Under the pieces are notes generated by a model, which did not search any database, was not told the DNA's origin, and saw only the letters and a program-made list of their open reading frames with translations. 13,157 bases of DNA, taken from the NCBI GenBank assembly GCA_002428905.1, contig DIYD01000034.1, positions 327 through 13,483 on the forward strand, read 5' to 3'. Within the stretch, counting starts at the first letter, position 1. Every line of letters starts with the position of its first letter. Positions 1 through 10,500 of the stretch are shown in pieces. This DNA comes from Bacteroidetes bacterium UBA6063. Lineage in GTDB: Bacteria; Bacteroidota; Bacteroidia; NS11-12g; UBA9320. The position numbers and the translations under genes were made by a program.

Positions 1-1091
1 CGTGCCATATCTGTTACCTCTTCCGGACGTTCATCAATCAACAGGATGATCATATAGGTTTCCGGGTGGTTTGCCGCGATCGCATTTGCCACATCTTTAA
101 GCAAATTCGTTTTACCCGTTTTCGGTTGCGCTACAATCAATCCACGTTGACCTTTACCAATAGGTGTAATCAGGTCAATGATTCGAGTAGAGTAGTTGTT
201 GGCCTTGTATTCCAGGTTAAACTTCTCATCTGGGAACAAAGGAGTTAGGTGCTCAAAAGAAACGCGGTCACGAACCAGCGCAGGAGATTTACCATTGATC
301 ATCTCAATGCTGATCAGGGCAAAATACTTCTCACCTTCTTTAGGTGGGCGAATGGTTCCCTGAACCACGTCACCCGTTTTCAATCCGTACGACTTTACCA
401 AATTCGGAGATACATATACGTCGTCTGGAGACGGTTGATAGTTGTAGTCTGCCGATCTCAGGAAGCCATAACCATCCTGAATGGTCTCTAAAACCCCTTG
501 TGTGCTTACCACACCTTCAAGTTCAAGGTAGTTCAGCAGGTTGTCGCGCATTTCTTTGCGTTTCTCGCGCTCTGGATCTTTATTCTTATTGTTTCTGTCG
601 TTGTTGCGATCGTTTCGTTGATCGTTGTTTTTATCTCTTCTTGGGCCCTGTGGGTTATCCATTGCGCTAATTACTTTAGCGTCATCGGAAGCAGGCGCCA
701 CTGGCTCCTTCTCATTCTTCTCTATGGGTTTATTCTCTGGTTTGGCCTTGCCATTGTTTTGGGCTTTTCTCGGACGACGTGTTCTGCCTTTAGCTTCGTT
801 GGCGTTTTCGTTGTCTTTAGAATCTTCGGCAACCGGTGTTGCTTCTTTTTTCGTTTGGTTTGCAGGTTTTGCAGTTTCTTCTTTTTTAACAGGCTTTGCC
901 TTTCGCTTATTAGGGCGTTTTTCCTTCTTGGGTTCGGGGTCAACTGTTGTAGGTGTATTCACCGCCTGAACTTCTAGAATTTTGTATATAAGGTCCTGTT
1001 TTTTAAGGCCTTTGGCTGAAATATCAAGTTTAGCTGCAATTTCCTTTAGCTCGGAAACGAGCATGTCGTTTAGCGTAATGATGTCAAACAT
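1..1091 (-). CDS. rho: Transcription termination factor Rho, N-terminal part (3' end beyond window)
   Basis: Rho is a hexameric RNA-dependent ATPase and helicase that ends transcription at C-rich unstructured RNA. About 363 codons are visible. Residues 1-43 form the helical Rho N-domain (begins MFDIITLNDMLVSELKEI). Residues ~45-185 are a Lys/Arg/Asn/Glu-rich, probably disordered insertion. Residues ~190-260 are the cold-shock-like RNA-binding domain (GVLETIQDGYGFLRS, then DDVYVSPNLV). The ATPase domain follows, with P-loop AQPKTGKT at 321-328 and Walker B MIILLIDERPEEVTDM at ~347-362, nearly identical to other Rho proteins. The ATG at 1091-1089 is the first in frame after an in-frame TAA at 1106-1104, and no Shine-Dalgarno is seen, as is usual in Bacteroidota. 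The gene is divergent from the giant adhesin gene. The left edge cuts it just after Walker B, so the Q- and R-loops and arginine finger are not visible. Identity is very secure. Confidence 0.97.
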   Translation of the reverse strand, partial: MFDIITLNDMLVSELKEIAAKLDISAKGLKKQDLIYKILEVQAVNTPTTVDPEPKKEKRPNKRKAKPVKKEETAKPANQTKKEATPVAEDSKDNENANEAKGRTRRPRKAQNNGKAKPENKPIEKNEKEPVAPASDDAKVISAMDNPQGPRRDKNNDQRNDRNNDRNNKNKDPEREKRKEMRDNLLNYLELEGVVSTQGVLETIQDGYGFLRSADYNYQPSPDDVYVSPNLVKSYGLKTGDVVQGTIRPPKEGEKYFALISIEMINGKSPALVRDRVSFEHLTPLFPDEKFNLEYKANNYSTRIIDLITPIGKGQRGLIVAQPKTGKTNLLKDVANAIAANHPETYMIILLIDERPEEVTDMA

Positions 1092-1199
1092 GTACTGTTG
1101 ATGTTATGTATGTATACTATCTCGTAGTTTTATTATCTCTCGAAATGATGATCGAAATACAATGGAATTTGAAACCTCCAGAATGGTTGGTTTCTGGTA

Positions 1200-1230
1200 C
1201 AATGATAGTGTTTTTTTTCATAACACAAAA
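1200..1230 (-). promoter_or_regulatory. Candidate Bacteroidota-type promoter for rho
   Basis: Read on the minus strand, TTTTG (1230-1226) is followed after 18 bases by TATCATTG (1207-1200). This differs by one base from the Bacteroidota -7 consensus TAnnTTTG and has a normal spacing from a -33 TTTG. It would give a leader of roughly 100 nt. An uninterrupted A8 tract (1218-1211 on the minus strand) lies in the spacer. The call is by motif only. Confidence 0.35.
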
Positions 1231-1330
1231 CAGTGTACGGGAGTTGTGATCTATTCACTGAGCGGTTAAGAAAATACATACGATTCTGTGTCTAAAATGG
1301 TTGGCAGTTCTTGAAAATTATGTTGAAAAC

Positions 1331-1362
1331 TTGCATTTGTATGACAAATTGTTCTACTTTGG
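1331..1362 (+). promoter_or_regulatory. Candidate Bacteroidota-type promoter for the giant adhesin gene
   Basis: TTG at 1331-1333 is followed after 21 bases by TACTTTGG at 1355-1362, one mismatch from TAnnTTTG. Transcription would start near 1367-1372 and give a leader of about 135 nt. A 15-base inverted repeat occupies the spacer. The call is by motif only; an alternative TTTG at 1336-1339 has a spacer that is too short (15 bases). Confidence 0.4.
1335..1349. promoter_or_regulatory. Inverted repeat, possible operator
   Basis: ATTTGT-ATG-ACAAAT has two perfect 6-base arms around a 3-base centre and sits between the two proposed elements of the adhesin promoter. A dimeric regulator bound there would block polymerase. 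No regulator gene is in the window, and in AT-rich DNA an inverted repeat of this size can arise by chance. Confidence 0.3.
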
Positions 1363-1428
1363 AGCAGTAGAAGTAGTGTGTAATTAAGATTCTACAGACC
1401 TTTTCCTGGTTTAATTTTCATTGATCAG

Positions 1429-1450
1429 CAGGCAATTATGTCTCTGCCTG
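1429..1450 (+). other. Hairpin in the adhesin gene leader
   Basis: CAGGCA (1429-1434) pairs perfectly with TGCCTG (1445-1450) across a 10-base loop, inside the proposed 5' untranslated region and 55 bases before the start codon. No T tract follows directly, so it does not look like a complete terminator. It may shape or stabilise the leader RNA. Confidence 0.35.
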
Positions 1451-1505
1451 AATGGGGTTTGGTGTCTCTTTTTTCTGCTTCCAGTTTAGAATTAAGATTT
1501 AATTT

Positions 1506-1577
1506 ATGAAGAAACTTTACTCATTTTTATTGGTAATGGGATTGTTGGTTATGCTCTTTCCCAGGTATGCAAACGGA
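1506..1577 (+). other. Signal peptide of the giant surface protein
   Basis: Residues 1-24 show a basic start (MKK), a hydrophobic core (FLLVMGLLVMLF) and a likely signal peptidase I site after Ala-Asn-Gly, leaving Gln25 as the mature N-terminus. There is no lipobox cysteine, so a lipoprotein is excluded. T9SS cargo is known to need a Sec signal peptide, which matches the sorting domain at the other end. Confidence 0.9.
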
Positions 1578-4500
1578 CAAACGAAGCAGTATTCGGTATC
1601 CAACTCCGCATTAAATGTAGGTAACCCGGGTGGTGTATTTACCAGCGCGGATTATCAAACCTACAGCTCGTATGGGTTTACCAACATTATGACCTACAGG
1701 CAAGGGTTGAATGGTGCAACTTCCACTTCGTACAACCCCGCGAATTATTGGTCGCTGGCACAAGGCTTGCCGTTCACATTTGAGTTCTATGGAACATCTG
1801 TAGACTCTTTCTGTGTGGCAAAGAATGGCTTGCTCACCTTTAGTACGGGTGTGGCTGGCTCGGCGGTGAACACCGCATTGAACACCAATTCGGTGCTGCC
1901 TAACAGCAATCTTCCAGATTCTACGATTGCGTATTTCTGGGAGAACAATGCTACGTCTGCCCGAGGATCGAACGATGTAATTGCCACCAGAACAGTTGGT
2001 ACAGCTCCAAACAGACAATTGTGGATTGCGCATTATTCGTATCGGCATGGTTCTATGTCGTTTTCCTATTTCGCACTTGTTCTGGAAGAAACGTCCAACA
2101 AGATTTATGTGGTAGACATGAACTACAAATCTGGAAACGGGACAATGACGGTTGGTACGCAGCTAAATTCGTGTCGGTATACCATGGTGGAAACCGGTTT
2201 GCACGGCGCTGGATCACCCAATATTGTATTTGGTTCGGGTAGCAGTGGTAATTCAGACAATGAATACTACACTTTCACCCCAGTAAACATTGTATCGAAC
2301 GATCTTTCGATGGCCGACATTACCAACCCTGGAAATGTAGCCTGTAATACCTCTGATTCGATAAAAGTTCGGGTTGCTAACGTAGGAAGCAATTCGATTA
2401 CATCTTTCAGTATCAACTACAGCGTAGATGGAGTTGCTCAAACGGCTCATTCATATTCCGGAAGCCTGGGCGTTTGTGCAGATACTGTAATTAATTTAGG
2501 TAGTCACACCTATTCCACTTCGCTTTCTCAAAACATAAAAGCGTATACGTCTTCTCCAAATGGTGGTTCAGACGGTAATAACAACAACGATACATTGACC
2601 AAACCGGTTAGCAAAGGTTTAAGTGGGTCATATACGGTTGGAGGTACTTCTCCCGATTATACCACACTTGGGGCCGCCATTAGTGATTTAGAGTCCTATG
2701 GTGTGTGCGGTCCTGTGGTGTTCAATATTCGATCAGGTACATATACCGGCCAAAACAAGCTAACTTCATTCGTTGGTGGATCAACAACGAATACAGTAAC
2801 TTTTCAGTCGGCGACCGGAAATGCTGCAGATGTTAAAATAACCAACAGTAGTACTACATCCACAGATCGATACACGCTGCAATTACATGGTTCTTCTTAT
2901 GTAATTTTAAAGAACCTCACGATTGAAGGTACCAATACATCGTATGCCTGGGCACTACAGTTGAGGTCGTGTAACAATATCACGGTTAAGCGATGTGTTG
3001 TACGTACCAATTACAGTGGTACGTCTACCAACTTTATTAATCTCTGCGTTAACGGAAATGCCAGTGGGTATTCAACGGGTGCCGTTTCAAATAACATAAC
3101 TGTAGATAGTTGTACGTTCGAAAATTCAGGATACTCCGTAACCAACTATGGTGGAGGAACGACTTCACTAAGTGACGGTTTCGTGTTTACGAACAATACG
3201 ATATCGGGTGGTTACTATGGGTTGCGTGCTTACTACCACCAGGGAGGTAAAATTCACAATAACACGATTGTTTTGAGCAATAATGCCTGGGCAGGTATAT
3301 ACCTGAGCAACTTTAAGCATAGTGCTACAAAAGGTCCTGAAGTTACGAGCAATATTGTGCGCCGAAGCTATTACTACGGCATTTACATGACATCATGTGA
3401 TAACACCAGTGCAAATCGAGGTTTGTGTGCAAATAATATGATTTCAGACTACACCGGTACTCCTACGTATTATGGTATTTACAATTCGAGTAGTGATTAC
3501 TGGAATTACTATCACAATTCGGTTCGATTGAATCCGACAACAAGCAGTACCGCTCGCTGTATGTATATCTCATCAGCGAATTATACCGATGTGCGCAATA
3601 ATATTTTTGCCGTGATCTCTTCGGTTACGTCAACAAATCATCAGGCGTACTATAACTCATCTTCACCGAGTACGACTCGGACACTAGACTACAACAACTA
3701 TTACAGTCCAAACTGTGTAAACCTGATCTATTCTGGAGGTAACCGCACGACGGCGCAGTTGAATACGTATAGCACAAGTGGTGATGTGAATTCAACGAAT
3801 GTTGAACCTCCGTTTGTGTCTCAAACCGACTTAAGTCTGACCGATGGATGTTTTGAAAAGGCACCATTATTGGCTGGAGCAGGAACGGATAAAGATGGAG
3901 AAACACGATTGTCATCTACCCATATGGGAGCAGATCAGGTGCAACAATTTACAAACGACGTGGGTATCGTATCGGTTTACGAACCGATGGGTACGGTTTC
4001 ACCTGGTAGTCAAACGGTAAAAGCTGTGGTTAAGAACTTTGGTTCAAACACCATTGTTGGTTATACAGCTCATTATCAGGTAGGAAGTTCGACCGCTGTA
4101 TCTCAACCTTTTCCAACAAATACGGTGGCAAGTTGTGCTACGGATTCCATAACCTTTGGTACAACATTTACGCACAGCGCCGGATGTACCGGAGTGAGAG
4201 GTTGGGCCAATTCACCGGGTTCATCAACAGACAACAATCCAGGCAACGATACATCGGGAAGTACTTCTTTTGGTGTTGCATTAAGTGGTACGTATACCAT
4301 TGGTGGTACCAGCGGAAACTTCTCGACCTTCAATGAAGCGGTTGCGGCACTGGAATGTGCCGGGGTTTCAGGTCCAGTAGTTTTTGACGTGGCCAGCGGA
4401 ACATATACGGAAAACATCACGCTTGAAACTCAGCCGGGTATGTCTTCAACCAATACGGTGACTTTCCGATCGTTAAGTACGAATACCACCATGCCGTTAA

Positions 4501-7500
4501 TCCAGTTTAGCGGACCGAGCAGTGGTAACAAACACACCATTAAATTCAATAATGCCAAGTACTTTGTGATTGACGGACTTCATATCAAAGGGTTGAACTC
4601 GTCTTATGCGCGTGTTATTGCAATGACGGGAACCAATGGTGACATCACCATTAAGAATTGTAAGATTGAAGCACCCAATGCTTCTCCTGGTTCTTCGAAT
4701 GTTGTTTGTCTGTATGACAATTCAGGTTCAGCGAATCAGTCGACCAACATGACCATCACCGATAATGAGTTCATGTATGGCACCTATGGTATTTACGCGT
4801 ATGGGGCTTCGACCACTTCGTTACAGGGAGGTTGGAAGATCAACGACAATACATTCACAGATTTCTCAAGTTATGGGGTGTACATGTATAACTGTAAGGA
4901 TGCCGAACTTAAGAACAACAAAATATCATCCGCATCTACATACACCACCAACAAGTACGGTATGTATCTGCGCTATGTAGACGGGGCCAATGTGGTTACA
5001 GGGAACTCAATTACAGGTTTTCATGGCGGAACCGGGATTTACGCGTACTATAATGATGCAACCAGTGGAAGTCCATCGCTAATTGCGAACAACATGATTG
5101 CCGTGGGTTCTGCGGGTAATACCGCTCGTGGTATTTACATCGGTCAGAGCAAGTACATGAACATTTACCACAACACCGTTAAGGCTACCTCAACAAGTAC
5201 TTCTACAACAAATGCCGCATTGTATCTGTACAATTCAAGTTCCATTTATACGGGTGTAAATGTCATGAACAACGTATTTACGAAGTCGCAGGGAGTGGTG
5301 TTGTATATCTATGACCCGACGTACGTAGCAACAATGAACAATAACGTATATCACACAACGGGTAGTTCTCAGTTCTATAAGTCGAGATCTCCAGGTACCA
5401 CATACGGTTCACTAAGTGGATATCAAACAGCTTATCCAACTAAGGACGTTTCGTCGCGTTTTGAGTCTGTATTGTTCAAAGGCAGCAATGATCTTCATTT
5501 GGTAGACCCTTGTTTTGGTAAGGTGAGTTCTCTTGCTTCCGTTACTACGGATATCGATGGGGATACTCGCGGTGGTTCAACCACATACCCAGGTGCTGAC
5601 GTGCCACCAAATGGTACATTGGATGTTGGTGTAGTAGAGGTGATCGAACCCAACGGTGTTTTAACAGCCGGAGCGCAAACCGTTCGCATTGCGGTTCGCA
5701 ATTATGGTACTACAGCAATTACCCAATACGACGCAACATACGCGGTTGGTGCCACAACCAATACCGAGACTTTCACAAGATCTGTCGCATCCTGTGCACT
5801 GGATACCGTTACGTTCTTAAATTCATTTAATATTTCGGCAGGATGTATCTCCATAAAAGCAAATACCAGTTTGCCAAATGGTTTGGCAGATCAGGTTGCT
5901 TCTAATGATGAAGGCCCGGAGAATACCATTGGAGTTCCAATGGCTGGTGGTACCTACACCATTGGCGGTACAGGTGCAGACTTTACAACATTCAAGGATG
6001 CAATTGACGCTATGGCCTGTGCCGGCATCGCTGGCCCAGTTGTTTTGGACGTCGCTTCTGGTACTTATAATGAGCAGGTTTTGGTGACCGGAATTACCGG
6101 GACTTCTGCTACGAATACCATCACCTTCCGTTCCAAAGCGGGTAATACAACTATGCCGGTAGTTGAGTTTGCAGGTACAAGTGCCAAGGCCTATACGATT
6201 AAAGTTGAGGGAGTGCAGTATGTTACCTTCGACGGACTGCACCTAAAAGCTTTGAATGAAACGTATCAGCGAATTATCAACCTACAGGGCAACAACAGTT
6301 ACTTTACCGTTACGAATTGTAAACTCGAAGGTATTGCTACTACGTCAACTTCAAACGCCCGAGCAATAATTTACGATTGGTCTGGAACAGACAATATTTC
6401 CAATAATGTTACCATTTCAAACAATCAAATCATGAATGGCTCCTTTGGTATTTATAACTATGGTAACAATACCATCAGTTTGCAAAACAATTGGACCATC
6501 ACGAATAACAAGGTCACTGGGTACTACTACATGGGAATCTATAATTACTATCAGAGTGGCTTAACCTGTAGTAAGAATACCATAACCACGAGTAGTGTGT
6601 ATTCTACATTGTATGGTATATACACGCGTTATTGCGACGGAGGTATGAAGATCATGCAAAACAATGTGAACATACCAAGAGGATATGCCTACTATGGGTA
6701 TTACAACGATGCAACGTCAACAACGCCATCGGTAATCTCAAATAACTTCTTCCGATCAGGTAGTGGTGTAAGCAGCACAAATACATACGCCGTTTACAGT
6801 TACTACTCAAAGTATCAGAAGTTTTATCACAATACATGTCGCGTGTTCAACAGCAACACGTCTTCTACCTATGCAGGAAATAAATTCTATTACACTTCGT
6901 CTGTCAGTTACCCTGGAAACGAATTGAAGAATAACATTTTTACGAATGAGTCTGGTGGTTGGGTTGCATACTTCTATAATACCACGTACATGACTACCGA
7001 CCACAACGCATTCTATGGCACCCGAACCACAAGTAAGTACTACATGGCGTTTAGCAGCTATTCTACCCTGGCTGCCTACAAGACCGGTAAAGGTTCGGAT
7101 TTAAATAGTGTAGAAGCCAAACCGAACTTTACAGGTACTGGTTTTGAAATGAACCAGGGCGACTTCTATGGTGCTGGGGACTCTTTAGGTGTAACCGTTG
7201 ACGTTGATGGAAATACACGCTCATTGAGCGCTCCAACCATTGGTGCACAGGAGTTGATGCAGGATGTTAATGTGTCTGCAGTGGCAGTAAGTGATACCGT
7301 GTGTGGTACTTCAAATCCTACAGCTCAAGTGTCTGTAACGTTCAAGAATGAAAGTGATTTTGATATGAACGCGGCCACATTCAATGTGTCTGTAGATGGT
7401 GGCACCCCTGTTCAAGGCACTGTTGCAGGTCCATTCTTACAAGGCATAACGTATACGCGTACATTGCCTATAACCGTTGACCTTAGTGGTACAACAGCCA

Positions 7501-10500
7501 ATGTAGTCAAAGTAGAGCATGCAGGCGGAGATGTGGATGCAAGCGATAATTCAGCTACGACAACCGTACCGTACTGGCCAAACCCGGTATCATCGTTTAC
7601 GCAAGCTGATTCGTGTTTGGGTGATAACATGTCGTTTACAAATACCAGTTCAATTTCATCGGGCAGTATTACAGCTACAAGCTGGAAGTTCGGTGATGGT
7701 AATACGTCAACGGCCACCAGTCCTTCAAATATGTATGCAACCAGTGGTTCGTACAGCGTAACTATTAGCAGCACGTCGAACAACGGTTGTAGAGATACCG
7801 TGGTTCAATCGGTTAATGTATTAACCGAACTTATGGCGGGCTCAATTACAGGCGACAGTAGCATATGTTACAGCACTGCATCTGGTGTGGTGTCAGAAGT
7901 GACCGCAGCCTCAGGAAGTGCGGGAACCTATCAATACCAGTGGCAGTCTTCGGCAGATAATGCAACGTGGTCAGACATTTCTGGCGCTACCTCTGCATCA
8001 TATACACCAGGTGTATTAACGAGTACAACGTACTACCGTCGTGCGGTTACGACGAACGTAGGATGTGGTCCATCCTATACCTCATCGGTGAAAGTGACTG
8101 TTTATGATAAGCTCGTGGCAGGAACAATCGGTTCAAATCAAACCATTTGTTACAATACAACACCGGCCTCAATTGGCCAGACGGCAACGCCTATAGGTGG
8201 TGACGGCACATGGACATATCAGTGGGAAGAATCTACCAATGGTACTACGTGGATGAATATTGCCGGCGCAACAAATACTTCATACGTACCAGGCAATTTA
8301 AAAACCACCACGTATTACCGACTAATGGCTACAGGTGGTAAAAGCTGTGGTATGGTAACAAGCAATACGATCACCATCACGGTATATGACGATTTAACGG
8401 CAGGAGTTGTTGGTAACGATCACAGTGTTTGTCCACAAAGTCCTGCAGATGCAATCAATCAAACCGTGACACCTACAGGTGGTGACGGCACATATACTTA
8501 CCAGTGGCAAGAGTCTACAGATAAGATAACATGGACTAATGTTACAGGGGCTACATCAGCCAACTTTAATTCAACAACCGGCATAACCGTAAGAACGTAT
8601 TACCGTCGAAACACCACTTCGGGAAGTGGTTGTGGAACAGTTGCTACGAATGACGTAAATGTGAGTATTGCTCCATTACCGGTGTCGTCATTTATTGTGG
8701 CAAATCACTGTTTCAATGACGTAATGCCAGTTACGAACAACTCTTCGGTTACTTCTGGATCGCTAACCGGATTCTCCTGGGATTTCGGCGATAGCAATAC
8801 CAGCACAGCACGCATACCGGCTCATGTTTATTCTTCCAGTGGACTTAAAACGGTTAAGTTGAAAGTAACTACGAATATTGGTTGTGTAGATTCATCAACT
8901 AATGTAGTGAACGTATCAAATGTTCCAACTCCGGCGTTTAGCACCGTATATGATTGTGACGCGGAGTCTATGCGATTCAAAAACGCTACTTCAGTAAACT
9001 GTGGTAAAATCTCTGCATTCTACTGGGAGTTTGGTGATGGAACAACGTCAACTATGCAAAACCCAACGCATAAGTATACATCAAGTGGAACGTACTCCGT
9101 GAAGTTCAAGATCTTCTTACCTGGAGGCTTCGAGGATTCAACTACACGCTCAATTGTAATTGCAGATCGAGCTGGTTCTGACTTTACAGCAGACGATGAG
9201 TGTTTCGGCGACAGTGTTCGCTTTGTAAACAGCTCAACAAATGCAACGGCTTATCTATGGGATTTCGACGATAACAATACGTCAAGTCTGGAGAATCCGG
9301 TACACTTCTATCGTGTAGTAGGTACCTACGATGTACAATTGGTTGCCGTGGATGGCAATGGATGTAATGATACCACTGTAAAATCGGTAACCGTTAAAGT
9401 GAAACCTTCGGTGTACTTCACCGGCGACGATCGTTGTGTGGATGAATCCGTACCATTCAATAATGGAACGATTTACGCACATTCTTATGCATGGGATTTC
9501 GGAGACAACACAACATCCACATCCAGCGCTTCGAGCTTCAACAAGGCATATAGCACAGATGGATCATTCACGACCAAGCTTGTGGCTTACAATAACAACG
9601 GTTGTAGAGACTCGTTCTCCTCTACCATAGTGGTTCATCCAAATCCTGTGGCAGGGTTCACGATTTCCGACATGTGCTCAAACGATGCACTGAATATAAG
9701 TAACACATCTACTGGACACTTAATCAGTCACTGGGACATGGGTGACATGTCTACCTTCACATCAAGTGTGCCACCTTCAAGCTTCCGATACAAAGCAGGT
9801 ACTTACAATGTAACTCTAACGGTTGCTTCGGTATATGGCTGTGAAGACGTGGACCAAAACAGTGTGGTAGTGTATGACTCACCCAATGCTGACTTTACAG
9901 CTCCGGCAGTTTGTGCTGGCAATGCCACTTCATTCACAAATGTTAGCACCGGCGGTTCAGGTACGGTAACGTACAACTGGAATTTTGGTGATGGTAACAC
10001 GTCCACGGCCATGAGTCCCTCGCACACGTATGCCGCTTCTGGTATCTATCAAGCAACGCTAACGGTAACGGGGCAAGGAAATTGTACCTCAACAGTGACA
10101 AAAACGGTTACGGTATGGGCAGCTCCAACAGCATCAGTCTCTGTCACAGATGTTTGTGTTGGAAACACATCTGTATTCGCAGCAACAACAACCGGAGCGT
10201 CAACATACAACTGGAACTTTGGCGACGGAAATTCATCAACCAGCCCGGCACCAACGCATAGGTATGCCACGGCAGGATCTTACGCAGTTACGTTAAAAGT
10301 AACAACGATAAATGGTTGTGAAGTAACGGCTAACGCCACAGCTGTAGTTAACGATAAACCTGTAACTTCTTTTACAGCTTCAACGGAGTGTTTAGGTAGC
10401 GCAACAACGTTTACCAACAATAGCACCGTAGGAAGTGGAACGTTAACATATGCCTGGAACTTTGGTGATGGTAACACATCAACTAGTGCAAGCCCAACGC

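Larger units (their letters stand above)
1092..1505. other. Divergent intergenic region between rho and the giant adhesin gene
   Basis: This 414-base AT-rich stretch separates two genes transcribed away from each other, so it should hold both promoters and both leaders. No convincing ORF or RNA gene was seen. It contains a candidate promoter for each direction, an inverted repeat (1335-1349), a leader hairpin (1429-1450), and a direct repeat of the 10-mer AATTAAGATT at 1382-1391 and 1490-1499, the second copy lying just before the adhesin start codon. Confidence 0.8.

Noticed and set aside
498..977. Plus-strand frame of 159 codons reading like a multi-pass membrane protein
   Set aside because: It is the antisense of the Lys/Arg/Asp/Asn-rich insertion of Rho. 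Reading such codons backwards gives Phe, Leu and Val runs, so the hydrophobicity is an artefact. The Rho frame is unambiguous.
1429..1480. Leader hairpin considered as an attenuator or terminator
   Set aside because: The stem has only six pairs and is followed by AATGGGG; the nearest T run (1469-1474) is too far from the stem, and no gene ends upstream on this strand.
2622..7262. Beta-helix modules considered as pectate lyases or other polysaccharide-degrading enzymes
   Set aside because: The fold is shared with such enzymes, but no catalytic signature was recognised, and threefold repetition with Ser/Thr/Asn-rich coils suits a structural or binding role better.
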